DNA from: Halobacillus mangrovi
GTDB taxonomy: Bacteria; Bacillota; Bacilli; Bacillales; Halobacillaceae
Assembly: GCF_002097535.1 (NCBI RefSeq)
Contig: NZ_CP020772.1
Coordinates: 2,852,001-2,916,000, forward strand
Direction: 5' to 3'
Length of the DNA: 64,000 bases
Positions 8,221 through 17,496 of the stretch are shown piece after piece; the first letter of the stretch is position 1, and each line of letters starts with the position of its first letter. The translations under genes and the position numbers were made by a program. The notes below the pieces were generated by a model that did not search any database, had not been told where the DNA came from, and saw only the letters and a program-made list of their open reading frames with translations.

Positions 8221-8675
8221 GTAAAGATGATACCAAACACATAAACAACTTAGGTGGCTCAACCATCGCGTGTTCGTTTCCAAACGAACGAAGACACCGG
8301 CTAGTAAAGGAAAAGAACCCTTGTGTAAGGGAGAGGGAAAGTCTTTGAATAGTCAGTGATCAAGGAGAAGGTCCACAATTATATGCAGATAAAGAGTGAC
8401 TTGCAAGACGATCACCCCTTGGGAAAGTCGAGTGCGGTTGAGTAGTCAAAGCAAGCGAGTCACTTTAGCAAATGCTTCATCTCTTCTTTAAAGAAAGAAG
8501 AAATGGAGGGAAATTGGACCTAATAGGAGAAGGAAACGAATACTCAAAGGAGTTGTCCTTCAAGAAAGTCTGAAATTCAAATGTGTTTAGAATCAAGGAT
8601 GATTCTTACATGGTTGGGTCACCTAAGTTGTTTACCTTAGCCCTGTCACTCAAGATAGTGACAGGGCTTTTTCTT
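8221..8675 (+). ncRNA. Large structured RNA of unrecognised family
   Basis: About 450 nt between a TATAAT promoter and a strong terminator, with no reading frame of 60 codons on either strand. Positions 8242-8266 pair with 8610-8634 over 25 bp. The only two deviations from perfect complementarity are G-U wobbles. The enclosed 343 nt contain further local helices: 8272-8289 (GTTCGTTT stem), 8318-8331 (CCCTT-GTGT-AAGGG), 8393-8404 with 8455-8466 (12 bp), 8483-8500 (CTTCTTT/AAAGAAG), 8547-8560 and 8589-8606 (AGAATCA-AGGA-TGATTCT). Purine-rich unpaired strings such as GAGAGGGAAAG and GGAGAAGG separate them. It is not tmRNA, RNase P, 6S or SRP RNA by any motif I know. OLE RNA is larger and normally sits beside its partner gene, which is absent. 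Confidence 0.7.
8641..8675 (+). terminator. Terminator of the large ncRNA
   Basis: CCCTGTCACT and AGTGACAGGG form a 10-bp stem with a 6-nt loop, followed by CTTTTTCTTTT. Confidence 0.92.
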
Positions 8676-9113
8676 TTGAGGTCCTAATTTTTAACAAAGG
8701 GCAACGAAAGGAAAATGCAGATTCACAACGTTAAGCAATTTAGATCATAGAAAAAATGGGATCCTTTACAACGTTTAGGAATGATAGTTTAATTTGTTTA
8801 TTAAGCTAAAGCCCCCGTTTGTTTAAGAATTGAATTCGAGATATCTAGGTAGTGTTCATCCTTATTTCCCTAAATGTATCTGTATGTACATACAAACTAC
8901 AATCTTGGCTATATGAAAGTTCTTTTTAATCATCACAGTTGGTTACATATCTTCCATTAGGCTAAACGAATGGAGAAACTATTAGATACAGTAAACATAT
9001 AATGAAACAATATGAACTATCCCGATTAATTAATTAAATGAACAGAGTATATGGAACCTGATTTTCTTTCAGGCGAATTTTTCACTTCCAGATTGGAATA
9101 AAGAGGTGTGAAA
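8676..9113. other. Intergenic region
   Basis: AT-rich stretch after the ncRNA terminator and before the broken DUF1259 gene. I see no gene, hairpin or repeat worth naming. Confidence 0.5.
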
Positions 9114-9897
9114 ATGGATTACTTTACAGGAACGCAATCCCTTTGTCATGCATTTGCGTCAATCATCGGCGGCTACACAATCCTACCCATTTACCCATTA
9201 CGCCCCAATCCCCTTTCTGCACAGTTGGTTTAGCCCAATGTATTGAGGTAGATATGTTAGGAAGATCGGCAGCTGATTCGACTATGGTAACGGATGCTTA
9301 TTTTGATTTTGGGAATTTCGATACGCAAGGAAAAGCTCTTATTATTGGACGTATCCCTGTTGAGGAGCGGAACATTGCGGCAGTGACTGACCTATTGGTA
9401 AGGCAGGGGGTCGTACACAACGTTGTCCCTGGTTACTTATTTAGTAAACCAAATCTTCCAATTGTTTATGTAGCTAGTATTGAATACCCGATCTCTTTTG
9501 CCTATCGATTGTTACCTGTTTTGAATACATTGCCAGTTGGATCAGCTCATCAGCCCAATACGCCTTCTGCTTTAAATAAGAACTATACATGTAAGCAAGT
9601 AAGTGACATTCTAGGAGGTTTTTTGATCCCTTACCCACCTCAGCAGGGCTTCTGCAGTATCGCAATACCTCAACAACATCAATTAAAGAAGGGTCCGCTC
9701 TTAACATTGGACGCATCCCTGTTAAGTTTAAAGATGCAAATGTTGTAATGTCGAAATTAACACAAATTGGAATTTATTGTAATTTCGCCATAGGATTTCC
9801 TTGTAGTAAGCCTATGCTACCTTATATCTATGGCCAACAGGTTGAGGAGCCTGTTGTATTTGCTAAGAAAATTCGTCAGGTACTTTATAGCGCATGA
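9114..9897 (+). pseudogene. Tandem-domain DUF1259 (LppY/LpqO-like) gene broken by frameshifts
   Basis: AAGAGGTG precedes ATG 9114, and the frame begins MDYFTGTQSLCHAFASIIGG, then stops at about 9232. The continuation lies in another frame: CTVGLAQCIEVDMLGRSAAD, GKALIIGRIPVEERNIAAV, GVVHNVVPGYLFSKPNLPIV and FAYRLLPVLNTL, the shape of a DUF1259 domain. A second copy follows, CKQVSDILGGF then FCSIAIPQQHQ. It lacks the middle of the domain and resumes in a third frame with NIGRIPVKFKDANVVMSKL and PVVFAKKIRQVLYSA, ending at TGA 9895-9897. So two copies of the domain were once joined, and at least two frameshifts plus a deletion have broken the gene. The function of the family is unknown. Confidence 0.75.
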
Positions 9898-10159
9898 ATA
9901 ATCTTCCAATAAAAAATAGTGACAGAATGATTATATTATCTTCCAGCATTAGGACCGTATTTTTCACACCCCTCAAAATTCAGTAATACATAAGAAAAAC
10001 AGTCGAACTATCCAGGAATTACAAGAAGGAAAACAACCTTTTGCAGCACCTGTCCTATATTGTTGAACGAAAATGATAGACATGTTGGTAGAAACGACAT
10101 CGTTTTCCTTCCTTTCTATGATAGACTCGTTTTACTCTTACTGGATGAGGAGGAAAACG

Positions 10160-11323
10160 ATGAAGATACGACCCGTTCCACTATTCACTTCGCTAGTATT
10201 AATAACTGTACTTCTGCTACCAGCGCTACCAGTTGCTGCATCAACCGAACCTACAGCTGACGATTTAAAAGGTGCTGTCGAACTGCCTGCCAAACTCAAG
10301 CCACTTCCAGAAGCCTCAAAGAAAACGGACGAGTTACAAAAAAAATTCAATGAAATGAAAGAACAACCCTCTAATGAGGAAGGAAAGTACAAAGCATCTT
10401 CTATTTATCCTGATATTTTCCCAGAGTATGAACCTAATGATTCGATGGAGTGGGCAGACTGGGTTCCTTTTGGAAGCATGGGCATGGGGGTTTTTGACAC
10501 CTATGAAGATTTGGACTTCTATCAGATGGATTTACCTTCTTCAGGAGACATCGAAATTGTTACGGTTTCTAATGAGTATGCTGACCACATTGTCCCTGTT
10601 GCCCTTCTCATCAAACCAAATGGGGAATTTATGGAAATCCTTAATCTTGAAGGGTACATAGACGAGGGAGTAAAACTCATTTACGAGACGATTGAAGGAG
10701 TGTCCTCTGGAACATATTATGTTGTAGTTTTTAATGCGGAAGATGATTATGATCCGGATGAGCCTTATTTGTTTGATGTTTACTATACAAGCGAAGCACC
10801 TTCAATAACTTTTCCAGATGTAGAGGGCACATGGGCTGAGCCTTTTGTCAATTATATGGTGGAGCAAGACCTAATGAACGGTTATCCAGATGGAACATTC
10901 GGATTGAACAAGCGGATTACGCGTGCAGAAGCCGCAGCTGTGCTTGCAAGAGAACTTGAGCTTTATCCTCAAAAATCCGATTTCCGGGATGTTTCCCAAA
11001 GTCACTGGGCTTATGAATATATCGGTGCTATGGAGAATGCTGGCATCCTATCCGGATATAAAGATGGAACATTCAGGCCAAATGCTTACCTTAGCCGTGA
11101 AGAAATGGCTGCCTTATTAGTAAAAGCTTACTTTCTTGAAGGAAGAAGCAGGGTCCAATTCTCTGATGTAAGTCCATCCCGGTGGTCCTACCCTTACATT
11201 CAAAATTTAGTAGCGAACGAGATTGTTAATGGGTATCCGGATGGTACGTTCAAACCGATGGAGAGCATCAAACGTGGAGAGTTCGCAGCGATGATGGCGA
11301 GATTGCTAAGCTATGAATTTTAG
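10160..11323 (+). CDS. SLH-domain cell-surface protein
   Basis: 387 residues from ATG 10160, which follows GAGGAGGAAAACG. An in-frame ATG 87 bases upstream has no such site. The signal peptide (MKIRPVPLFTSLVLITVLLL..AA) is followed by a PPC-like beta domain (EPNDSMEWADWVPFGSMGMG to PYLFDVYY, about 110-215), then three S-layer homology domains (FPDVEGTWAEPFVNYMVEQD, FRDVSQSHWAYEYIGAMENA and FSDVSPSRWSYPYIQNLVAN). SLH triplets bind pyruvylated wall polymer, so the product is held on the outer face of the wall. Its own terminator follows directly. No catalytic domain is visible. Confidence 0.92.
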   Translation: MKIRPVPLFTSLVLITVLLLPALPVAASTEPTADDLKGAVELPAKLKPLPEASKKTDELQKKFNEMKEQPSNEEGKYKASSIYPDIFPEYEPNDSMEWADWVPFGSMGMGVFDTYEDLDFYQMDLPSSGDIEIVTVSNEYADHIVPVALLIKPNGEFMEILNLEGYIDEGVKLIYETIEGVSSGTYYVVVFNAEDDYDPDEPYLFDVYYTSEAPSITFPDVEGTWAEPFVNYMVEQDLMNGYPDGTFGLNKRITRAEAAAVLARELELYPQKSDFRDVSQSHWAYEYIGAMENAGILSGYKDGTFRPNAYLSREEMAALLVKAYFLEGRSRVQFSDVSPSRWSYPYIQNLVANEIVNGYPDGTFKPMESIKRGEFAAMMARLLSYEF

Positions 11324-11329
11324 GTCATT

Positions 11330-11363
11330 GAAGCTCAGTTCAACAAGGACTGAGCTTCTTTTT
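11330..11363 (+). terminator. Terminator of the SLH gene
   Basis: GAAGCTCAGT pairs with ACTGAGCTTC, followed by TTTTTAA. It overlaps the last codon of the convergent lipoprotein gene. Confidence 0.9.
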
Positions 11364-11874
11364 AACGTTCATAGACTTTAATGATCACACTGCCATATCG
11401 TTCGCTACCAATAGAAGCATTTAACTTCCACATCCCACTATCTGGAAGAGACATGCTGGAAGGAACGTGGCGATCCGCTCCGCTATTCGGTTCCATTAAA
11501 GCAAGTTCCTTTAATACAGTAATCTCTTTATTCGTTTCTTTATGGATGGCTTTTACCGTCAGTTTTCCTTTAAGCTCTTCTTCATTACCCCAGAAATGCC
11601 ATACATACTTTTGGACCTTACCGGGATAAAACCTCATGACTTCTGATTCATCAAAAGTAAAGCCTAGACGATCCTCTTCTCCTATGAAAGATAAGTTTTT
11701 TGACTCGAATAATGGACTCTCTTCCCAAGTAATTTCAGGTTCTGGGCTACTTGCTGACTCACTTGCCTCAGGAGTATTAACTTTTGTCTCATCGCTTTGC
11801 ACATTCGAACATCCTAATAAACCATTAAAACCAACAATGATAAACACCGATACCACAATTGACTTCCAAAGCAT
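11362..11874 (-). CDS. Lipoprotein, DUF4871-like
   Basis: 170 residues from ATG 11874, with GAGGAG 9 bases upstream. A GTG at 11880 is a poorer choice. The signal sequence ends in the lipobox GLLGCSN (Cys about residue 22), so the protein is anchored to the outer face of the membrane. A short acidic, serine-rich linker is followed by a beta-rich domain with RLGFTFDE, VWHFWGNEEELKGKLTVKAI, HKETNKEI and DRHVPSSMSLPDSGMWKLNA. This order recalls DUF4871 proteins of Bacillus, but I place it by memory only. The role is unknown. Confidence 0.75.
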   Translation of the reverse strand: MLWKSIVVSVFIIVGFNGLLGCSNVQSDETKVNTPEASESASSPEPEITWEESPLFESKNLSFIGEEDRLGFTFDESEVMRFYPGKVQKYVWHFWGNEEELKGKLTVKAIHKETNKEITVLKELALMEPNSGADRHVPSSMSLPDSGMWKLNASIGSERYGSVIIKVYER

Positions 11875-12090
11875 AATCACTTCTCCTCACTCCTTAGTAC
11901 GTGAGTGGTAATAAAAGCTGGGACAAGGTAACAAATTTCAGCTCTTATGAAAATTTTACCATAACATGTACGATACGTTTAATCATTCATCTATAAAAAT
12001 AAGCCTCAGGGCGTAGATAAAAGTTATACCAGAGCTCGTTATGGTATGCCCTTTTTAAAACTATAATGAAAGTAGATAACTAAGGGAGCG

Positions 12091-12819
12091 ATGATGATGA
12101 AGAAAATAATTCAGTTAGGTGTTGCTGGAATGAGTGCCGCCCTCCTTTTGACGGGTTGTCAATTCGTCCAGGCCGGAGATACGAAAAGCGAAAAAGAGTT
12201 CGTGGAACGGGACAAAGCCGATTCCTTAACTGTTGACATTGAACTGGGGATCGGTCAATTGAATGTCTCTAAAGGGACAGACGATTGGTTCGAGGGTGAA
12301 TTTAAATATGATCATTCCAAACTAAAACCTGTAGTGGACTACAATCTTAAAGGCAACCAGGGCCATTTGCATATCAGTCAAGAACGGAAAAAATTTAATT
12401 TTGGCTTTGGAAAAGAAAATCATACCCGTTGGGATCTTCAATTAAATGAGAATATCCCAACTGAATTAGATATTGATACAGGTGTATCCGATTCCGACAT
12501 TAACCTTTCAGGAATGACACTCGAAGATTTAGATATCGATACAGGGGTGGGTGACGTAACGATTGATCTTTCCGGTGATTGGAAAGAAAGCTTTAACGTA
12601 AGTATTGACTCTGGTGTCGGTGATACAACCATTTATATCCCGAAAGAAATCGGTGTTAAACTGAGCGCAGACAAAGGAGTCGGTGAGATCACCGTCAAGG
12701 ACTTGATTGTTAAAGACGATCATACGTATGTTAACAAAGCTTATGAAGACGGTGCTGATGTAGTCATGGAAATCGACGCAGACCTTGGTGTCGGAGATAT
12801 AGTAGTAACGATGAAATAG
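12091..12819 (+). CDS. Lipoprotein with DUF4097/toast-rack-like beta repeats
   Basis: 242 residues. The lipobox LLLTGCQF puts the lipid-modified cysteine near residue 23. The second half is built of repeated beta units: LDIDTGVSDSDINLSGMTLE, DIDTGVGDVTIDLSG, SIDSGVGDTTIYIPKEIGV, SADKGVGEITVKDL and DADLGVGDIVVTMK. This G-V-G-D ladder is typical of right-handed beta stacks in DUF4097/DUF2154-type proteins. AAGGGAG precedes the first of three ATG codons. It ends at a bidirectional terminator. Function unknown; surface exposure is likely. Confidence 0.85.
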   Translation: MMMKKIIQLGVAGMSAALLLTGCQFVQAGDTKSEKEFVERDKADSLTVDIELGIGQLNVSKGTDDWFEGEFKYDHSKLKPVVDYNLKGNQGHLHISQERKKFNFGFGKENHTRWDLQLNENIPTELDIDTGVSDSDINLSGMTLEDLDIDTGVGDVTIDLSGDWKESFNVSIDSGVGDTTIYIPKEIGVKLSADKGVGEITVKDLIVKDDHTYVNKAYEDGADVVMEIDADLGVGDIVVTMK

Positions 12820-12821
12820 AA

Positions 12822-12852
12822 AGACGCTTCCCCGCGGGAAGCGTCTATATTA
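12822..12852. terminator. Bidirectional terminator between convergent genes
   Basis: AGACGCTTCCC pairs with GGGAAGCGTCT across a CGC loop. Short T-rich tracts follow on both sides. Confidence 0.8.
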
Positions 12853-14808
12853 TTACGGTGCAGGAACTGATCCCCCGGCAGCATCGTAACGTGCATAGAA
12901 TTCTTGCAAAAACTGATTCGTTACAACATCATCATGAATAAACAACATGTTCTCATCATTAATCTCGTTTCCATTGGTGCTCCAATTGGTTGATCCAACA
13001 ATAGCGGTAGGATCACTAGTGGGATGCGTAGCGTCAATCAACATCGTTTTTGCATGCATTTTTCGATCCTCATTATCCTCATAGACGGGAGCCGGGTTGT
13101 TCCATCTTATATTCGGGTTATTCGTAGATTCCTGGGAAGCGGTCCTACCCGTCATTTCAATAGAGGCTGACCACCACTGATTCCAAAAACTCTCATCATA
13201 CACACCTCTGACATCAAACCCTGTTAAACTTCCTTCAAGATCATTGTATGAACCTTCCCATTTATTCTTCAATTCATCGACGAGAGCCTGGTCACTCCAT
13301 GCAAAGATCGTGAAGTAACTGCTATAGTCCGCTTCATTTTTTACATAAGAAGTTAATTGCCCTACAGCGTCATCTCCTGCTGAGAAATACACTTCAACTT
13401 CCTTACCACCTATATTCACTGAATGAAGAGTATTATCAGTTTTTCGGCCATGGTAGTTAGAGCTAGCAGGATCAGGACTTAGACCCGTACTTCCCCACAT
13501 TTCATCAAATTCTGTTTTGAACACATTTGAAAGATCCGTGGAATGAAGCTCAACAACGTGCTGGGTGTTACCGCCAAGTACGTTATTTTGCATATTTTCC
13601 TCAGAACCATAAAGTCCCGTTACCGTAAAGTTCCAGCTTCCTGTAAACACCCACTTGCCGTCAATATTTGCAAACTTATTGTGCATCTGATTTCCAGGGG
13701 AATAATAACTACCATCACTCTTTTGTTCTGCATCTACGAGCTTATAACCGGATTGTGTACCACTCCCTACACCCACAGTTTCATTATTCATACCTGTTGG
13801 TGTAGAAGGAAGGGAATACTGTTCGCGTAATGTCTGATCTTCCACAGCAAACATGATAGAATCTGAAAATACATGCACATCGTCACTTGTCCCAATGGCG
13901 TTATCCTCACCACGAACAAGTTGTTCTACATAAAGCCTCATCGTTTTATATCGCTCGGTATAATGTGGATCACTTCCATCCTTCGCATCTGCGATGACAC
14001 GTACGTCAACACCTTCAGCTGCTTTGGCTACTAGGGCATCAATGACTCCCGGGAGATTGATCTCATAGGTTGCTAAATCAATGGAAGTTGTCGCATTTTG
14101 AATTCGATGAATTAAACGATCTTCTAAATTCACATTGTAGTTCGCTTCATTTCCTGCACTAGCATATTGGTCGTATGCGCACTTGTTGAAATACACGTTG
14201 ATACTCCCAGGGTCTGATGATACTTGATTAAGTTGTTCACCGGGAGTACACTCATTAGATTCACTGCCTGTGGCTGGGGTACCTAATCCTTCTGTATATG
14301 TAGAGGTTGAAGTGAACCAGTTTGATGCATCAGTTCCACTTACAGTTGTATCCGTGCGCTCCATCGAAGCTTTCGTATCATTATCTCCAGCGTACCAATT
14401 ATCTACAGTATCAATAACGGCTTGTCCGTCATCACGAAGCTCCAGCGTTTCACCAGAATTACTTAGTGAGCCCGAATAAATTAAGTCAGCCGTTATATCT
14501 GAAACTGTTGAATCATCTGTTCTTTCTAATAAAAAATAGCCCCCCGCAGGTATCGTTCCCGAAAGCTCAATAGCTGGAGACCCATCCACAGCATTTATTG
14601 TCCAACCATCTAAAGATATACTGGAGAATGTATTGTTATATAGCTCAATCCATTCGTCATTGTAGCTTACATTTGTGCCCATCCAAGCTACCTCACTGAC
14701 TACCACATCTTGTGTACCCGCCGCTTGTGTTTTTGGTCCGTGTGGAACCAAATTGACTACAAGCGCGAAGATTAGAACAATCGCAAAACTCTTTCGAACT
14801 CTCCCCAT
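12853..14808 (-). CDS. Secreted lamin-tail domain / phospholipase D-like protein
   Basis: 651 residues. The signal peptide ends near AAG (residue 31). Residues 35-150 form a lamin-tail (LTD) domain: VVVSEVAWMGTNVSYNDEWI, DGWTINAVDGSPAIELSG and GGYFLLERTDD. Two PLD half-sites follow. The first is HNKFANID (H376, K378, D383), followed by FTGSWNF. The second is HAKTMLID (H585, K587, D592), followed by VGSTNWS. Each N of the classic HKD motif (HxKxxxxD) is visible, so the enzyme should be an active phosphodiesterase, perhaps a nuclease or phospholipase. Acidic composition suits a salty medium. AAAGGAGG precedes ATG. Monocistronic. Confidence 0.9.
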   Translation of the reverse strand: MGRVRKSFAIVLIFALVVNLVPHGPKTQAAGTQDVVVSEVAWMGTNVSYNDEWIELYNNTFSSISLDGWTINAVDGSPAIELSGTIPAGGYFLLERTDDSTVSDITADLIYSGSLSNSGETLELRDDGQAVIDTVDNWYAGDNDTKASMERTDTTVSGTDASNWFTSTSTYTEGLGTPATGSESNECTPGEQLNQVSSDPGSINVYFNKCAYDQYASAGNEANYNVNLEDRLIHRIQNATTSIDLATYEINLPGVIDALVAKAAEGVDVRVIADAKDGSDPHYTERYKTMRLYVEQLVRGEDNAIGTSDDVHVFSDSIMFAVEDQTLREQYSLPSTPTGMNNETVGVGSGTQSGYKLVDAEQKSDGSYYSPGNQMHNKFANIDGKWVFTGSWNFTVTGLYGSEENMQNNVLGGNTQHVVELHSTDLSNVFKTEFDEMWGSTGLSPDPASSNYHGRKTDNTLHSVNIGGKEVEVYFSAGDDAVGQLTSYVKNEADYSSYFTIFAWSDQALVDELKNKWEGSYNDLEGSLTGFDVRGVYDESFWNQWWSASIEMTGRTASQESTNNPNIRWNNPAPVYEDNEDRKMHAKTMLIDATHPTSDPTAIVGSTNWSTNGNEINDENMLFIHDDVVTNQFLQEFYARYDAAGGSVPAP

Positions 14809-15206
14809 GTTACTTCTCCTCCTTTGAATTCGTTCACAGGTATCAAATTAACACATGACAAGATTCGTTTTTTTGAATTTACCGAGAATTAATGAAAAAG
14901 AGGAAGGAAGAGGCAGTCCTTACTAAACAAAGAAGGAAATAAGATCTATACATTTCCAGCTTATGGAGAAATTATGTGAAAAAAGAATGAATCAATACTT
15001 TTCCTGACTTAACTTCCGTATTTTCTTTTTCCTCATCCAACGTTTAGTAAGGGTGTTATATGTAGTTTTGCTACTTGTGAAGTATGCTTCACTATTCTTC
15101 ACGCTTTCCCTTGTGCCTTCTAAATCACTAGAACATGATTGCTTCATGAAAGAAAGCTTCTCACTCACATACAATGTAATATCAAAGACTTATGGAGGTG
15201 CACATC
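14809..15206. other. Divergent intergenic region
   Basis: Carries promoters for the leftward PLD gene and the rightward L,D-transpeptidase, not resolved. A minus-strand frame of 60 codons (14992-15174) has a lysine-rich tail but no ribosome site, so I do not call it. Confidence 0.4.
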
Positions 15207-15701
15207 ATGCTCCACACCGTCAAAAAAAGCGAAACGCTGACTCAAATTTCCCGAGATTACCGTACACCTCTTCAGGCCATCATCCAGGCAAATCCAACAA
15301 TAAATCCGAATTTAATCTATCCAGGCCAACAGATTAGAATTCCTGGTTTTCCTGACCCGAGTGAAATACCATATAAAATCGATATTTCACTAAACCAGCG
15401 CAAGCTCAGGCTCTACAAAAATGGGGCTTTGCAAAAAGAGTACCCGATTGCAGTAGGGAAAATGCTCAGTGGTACTCCTGTCGGCAAGTACATTATCGTT
15501 AACAAAGCACCTAACCCAGGCGGACCGTTCGGCACAATGTGGATGAGTCTATCCAAACAGCATTATGGCATCCATGGAACAAACAATCCCAGTTCAATTG
15601 GCAAGGCCGTGTCTAAAGGTTGCGTTCGTATGTACAATCGTGATGTAGAGGAACTCGCACGTACGATTCCTCTCGGGACTCCCGTTTCCATTCATCCCTA
15701 A
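15207..15701 (+). CDS. L,D-transpeptidase with N-terminal LysM domain
   Basis: 164 residues from ATG 15207, 6 bases after GGAGGTG. The ATG at 15192 overlaps that site and is rejected. Residues 2-46 are a LysM motif ([20 protein letters not shown] to GQQIRIPGF), which binds glycan. Residues 55-163 are a YkuD domain with His123 (GIHGTNN) and Cys139 (SKGCVRMYN). There is no signal peptide, as in B. subtilis YkuD, which is a spore-coat associated enzyme of the same LysM-YkuD layout and about the same length. A role in spore or late-growth peptidoglycan is therefore likely. Confidence 0.93.
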   Translation: MLHTVKKSETLTQISRDYRTPLQAIIQANPTINPNLIYPGQQIRIPGFPDPSEIPYKIDISLNQRKLRLYKNGALQKEYPIAVGKMLSGTPVGKYIIVNKAPNPGGPFGTMWMSLSKQHYGIHGTNNPSSIGKAVSKGCVRMYNRDVEELARTIPLGTPVSIHP

Positions 15702-15777
15702 TTGATTATAGGCGACCGTCCCTGCTAGCTTGAATATACCCATAACCTAGGCTTTTTGCTGTAGTAAAACACGGTAT

Positions 15778-16551
15778 TTATTTCTCAACTTTTTCAATCG
15801 CAAGTTGACTCATTCCCCACTCTATAACTGTGTCTCCTGGTTCCCTTTGAAGAGATTGTAACTGTTCAGCCATTTCATTCAAAAAGCCGGGCTCATACCT
15901 TTCAGTAATAAACGGATGCTGCTTCCATATACGGAAATTCAAACAAAAACTCTGAGCCACCAGCTCAACAGGCGGCGACACCTTTTCTACATCATGATGA
16001 GTAATTTCTATGTTTGGGATCTCACTCAGACCGTGAAATTGCCTACCTGAATATAAGTCACCGCCGTTATGTTTGATAAGATCTGCGACGATTTCAAGGT
16101 ATTGAATGATGACAGGATGGTTCGAATCTATCCAAAGATTCTCTTCCAACAGAATCTGTCCTCCACTTTGTAATTCCTCTACCCAATTTTCAACAACCCT
16201 CTTTACATCCGGTAAATGGGTCAAGAGATAACGAGCGTAAATGAGAGTAGGGGCGTCTGTTGGAAAAGGGGGTTGAGTTACATCGTGCTGGATAAAAGTA
16301 ATGTTCTTGAGAGTGTTGGCTCGGGACAGATGAGAAGAAGATATGTCTATTCCCACTACTTCGTCAGGGTGGAGTTCTTCTGCGATCATTCTCGTTGTGT
16401 TCCCTGGGCCGCATCCAAGGTCAAGAGCTAAGGGTACACGTGATTTCCCTGCCTCTTTAATAAACTTTCGACTAGACGGGCCAAACATTTTATCAATAAT
16501 ATGTAAACGCTCTGAAGCTTCATTTGTATCCCCAAATGAATATCGACTCAC
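15778..16551 (-). CDS. Class I SAM-dependent methyltransferase
   Basis: 257 residues from a GTG start at 16551 with GGAGGAGAG just upstream. Motif I is LALDLGCGPGNTTRMIAEEL (about 41-60), then VVGIDISSSHLSRAN, and TLIYARYLLTHLPDVKRVVE matches the UbiE-type motif II region. The C-terminal third is alpha-rich and would form the substrate lid. Substrate unknown, cytoplasmic. It follows the L,D-transpeptidase tail to tail. No terminator was identified between them. Confidence 0.87.
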   Translation of the reverse strand: MSRYSFGDTNEASERLHIIDKMFGPSSRKFIKEAGKSRVPLALDLGCGPGNTTRMIAEELHPDEVVGIDISSSHLSRANTLKNITFIQHDVTQPPFPTDAPTLIYARYLLTHLPDVKRVVENWVEELQSGGQILLEENLWIDSNHPVIIQYLEIVADLIKHNGGDLYSGRQFHGLSEIPNIEITHHDVEKVSPPVELVAQSFCLNFRIWKQHPFITERYEPGFLNEMAEQLQSLQREPGDTVIEWGMSQLAIEKVEK

Positions 16552-16690
16552 ACTCTCTCCTCCTTCCTAAAGCCTTTCACAGACTGTCTACTTAGTTGGA
16601 CTGCTCTGCTATCGGCAATCTGTTACTCTTACTTTAACATGAAAGTTTAACATTCCCGCTACTCAGTCCATGCATTTGTTTTATAGATCT

Positions 16691-16726
16691 AAAAAAGGTC
16701 CTGCCCTGAACAGGACAAGAACCTCT
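16691..16726 (-). terminator. Terminator of the SDR gene
   Basis: GTCCTG/CAGGAC stem with a 7-nt loop. On the minus strand it is followed by CTTTTTT. Confidence 0.8.
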
Positions 16727-16730
16727 TTCT

Positions 16731-17465
16731 CTACACACCGAATGTGTTTCCACCGTTCACATTGATATTCTGCCCCGTAATAAATTCTGCTTCGTCACTG
16801 CATAAAAAGCCTACAGTATTTGCAATGTCTTTCGGTTTCCCCAACTTTTTCAATGGTACGTGCTGAACATATCCTTTCGCACTTTCTTCGGTTACCTCCC
16901 CGTGTCGCTCTACCGGAATGAATCCAGGATGGACCGTATTGACGGTAATTCCGTATCCCCCTAATTCATTCGCCCATGACCTTGTCATGCCTATAACAGA
17001 AGACTTAGCCGTTACATAATTGGAAAAGTGAGGATTACCAAGCTCAACGACTTCACTTCCAATATTGATGATCCTCCCCCACTTTTTACTCTGCATTCCT
17101 CCCATCAATTCTTTTGTCAAAAGAAGAGGAGCTTTCACAGTGAAGTGCAATTGGTCGAGGTAATCCTCCCACGACACATCTTGCAGAGAAAGCTCTGGCT
17201 GAGGTCCGGTCGCATTATTGACAAGAATCGTAATCGGCTCTTGAAACAGATTTTCTGCTTCGGACGCTAATCTCTTAACTTCATCTTCTTGAGTAATATC
17301 TGCCTGGATGGCCACTGCTTCCCCGCCATCATCTATGACTAACTTTGCTTTTTCAGCGTTCCGATTGAAGTTTACAATCACCTTGTTACCTTGTTCACCT
17401 AATGTTAATGCTATAGCTTTGCCTAACCCTTTTGAGCCTCCTGTTACAAGTGCTACTTTGTTCAT
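16731..17465 (-). CDS. SDR-family oxidoreductase (FabG-like)
   Basis: 244 residues from ATG 17465, where AAGGAGAGG stands 5 bases before. The longer frame upstream lacks a ribosome site. The Rossmann motif is VALVTGGSKGLGKAIALTLG. The catalytic Ser is in IINIGSEVVELG, and Tyr-x3-Lys in SNYVTAKSSVIG. NADP preference is suggested by NFNRNAEKAK after the second beta strand. The gene lies 31 bp downstream of the LysR gene on the same strand, so the two are likely co-transcribed. The substrate is not known. It may reduce a toxic carbonyl if LysR senses one. Confidence 0.9.
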   Translation of the reverse strand: MNKVALVTGGSKGLGKAIALTLGEQGNKVIVNFNRNAEKAKLVIDDGGEAVAIQADITQEDEVKRLASEAENLFQEPITILVNNATGPQPELSLQDVSWEDYLDQLHFTVKAPLLLTKELMGGMQSKKWGRIINIGSEVVELGNPHFSNYVTAKSSVIGMTRSWANELGGYGITVNTVHPGFIPVERHGEVTEESAKGYVQHVPLKKLGKPKDIANTVGFLCSDEAEFITGQNINVNGGNTFGV

Positions 17466-17496
17466 CAAACCTCTCCTTATTTCTGGTTTAAATAAG

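Noticed and set aside
8242..8634. MITE or IS remnant bounded by 25-bp inverted repeats
   Set aside because: No target-site duplication flanks it, the arm differences are all G-U compatible, and a promoter and terminator sit just outside the repeats. A structured RNA explains these better, although a copy-number search would be decisive.
8221..8675. OLE RNA, tmRNA, RNase P RNA or 6S RNA
   Set aside because: No tag frame or tRNA-like end, none of the conserved RNase P strings, too long for 6S, and no OLE-associated protein gene beside it.
9474..9716. 80-codon minus-strand frame
   Set aside because: Shadow of the decayed DUF1259 gene.
14992..15174. 60-codon frame on the minus strand
   Set aside because: Plausible composition but no ATG and no ribosome site. 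It lies in a divergent promoter region.
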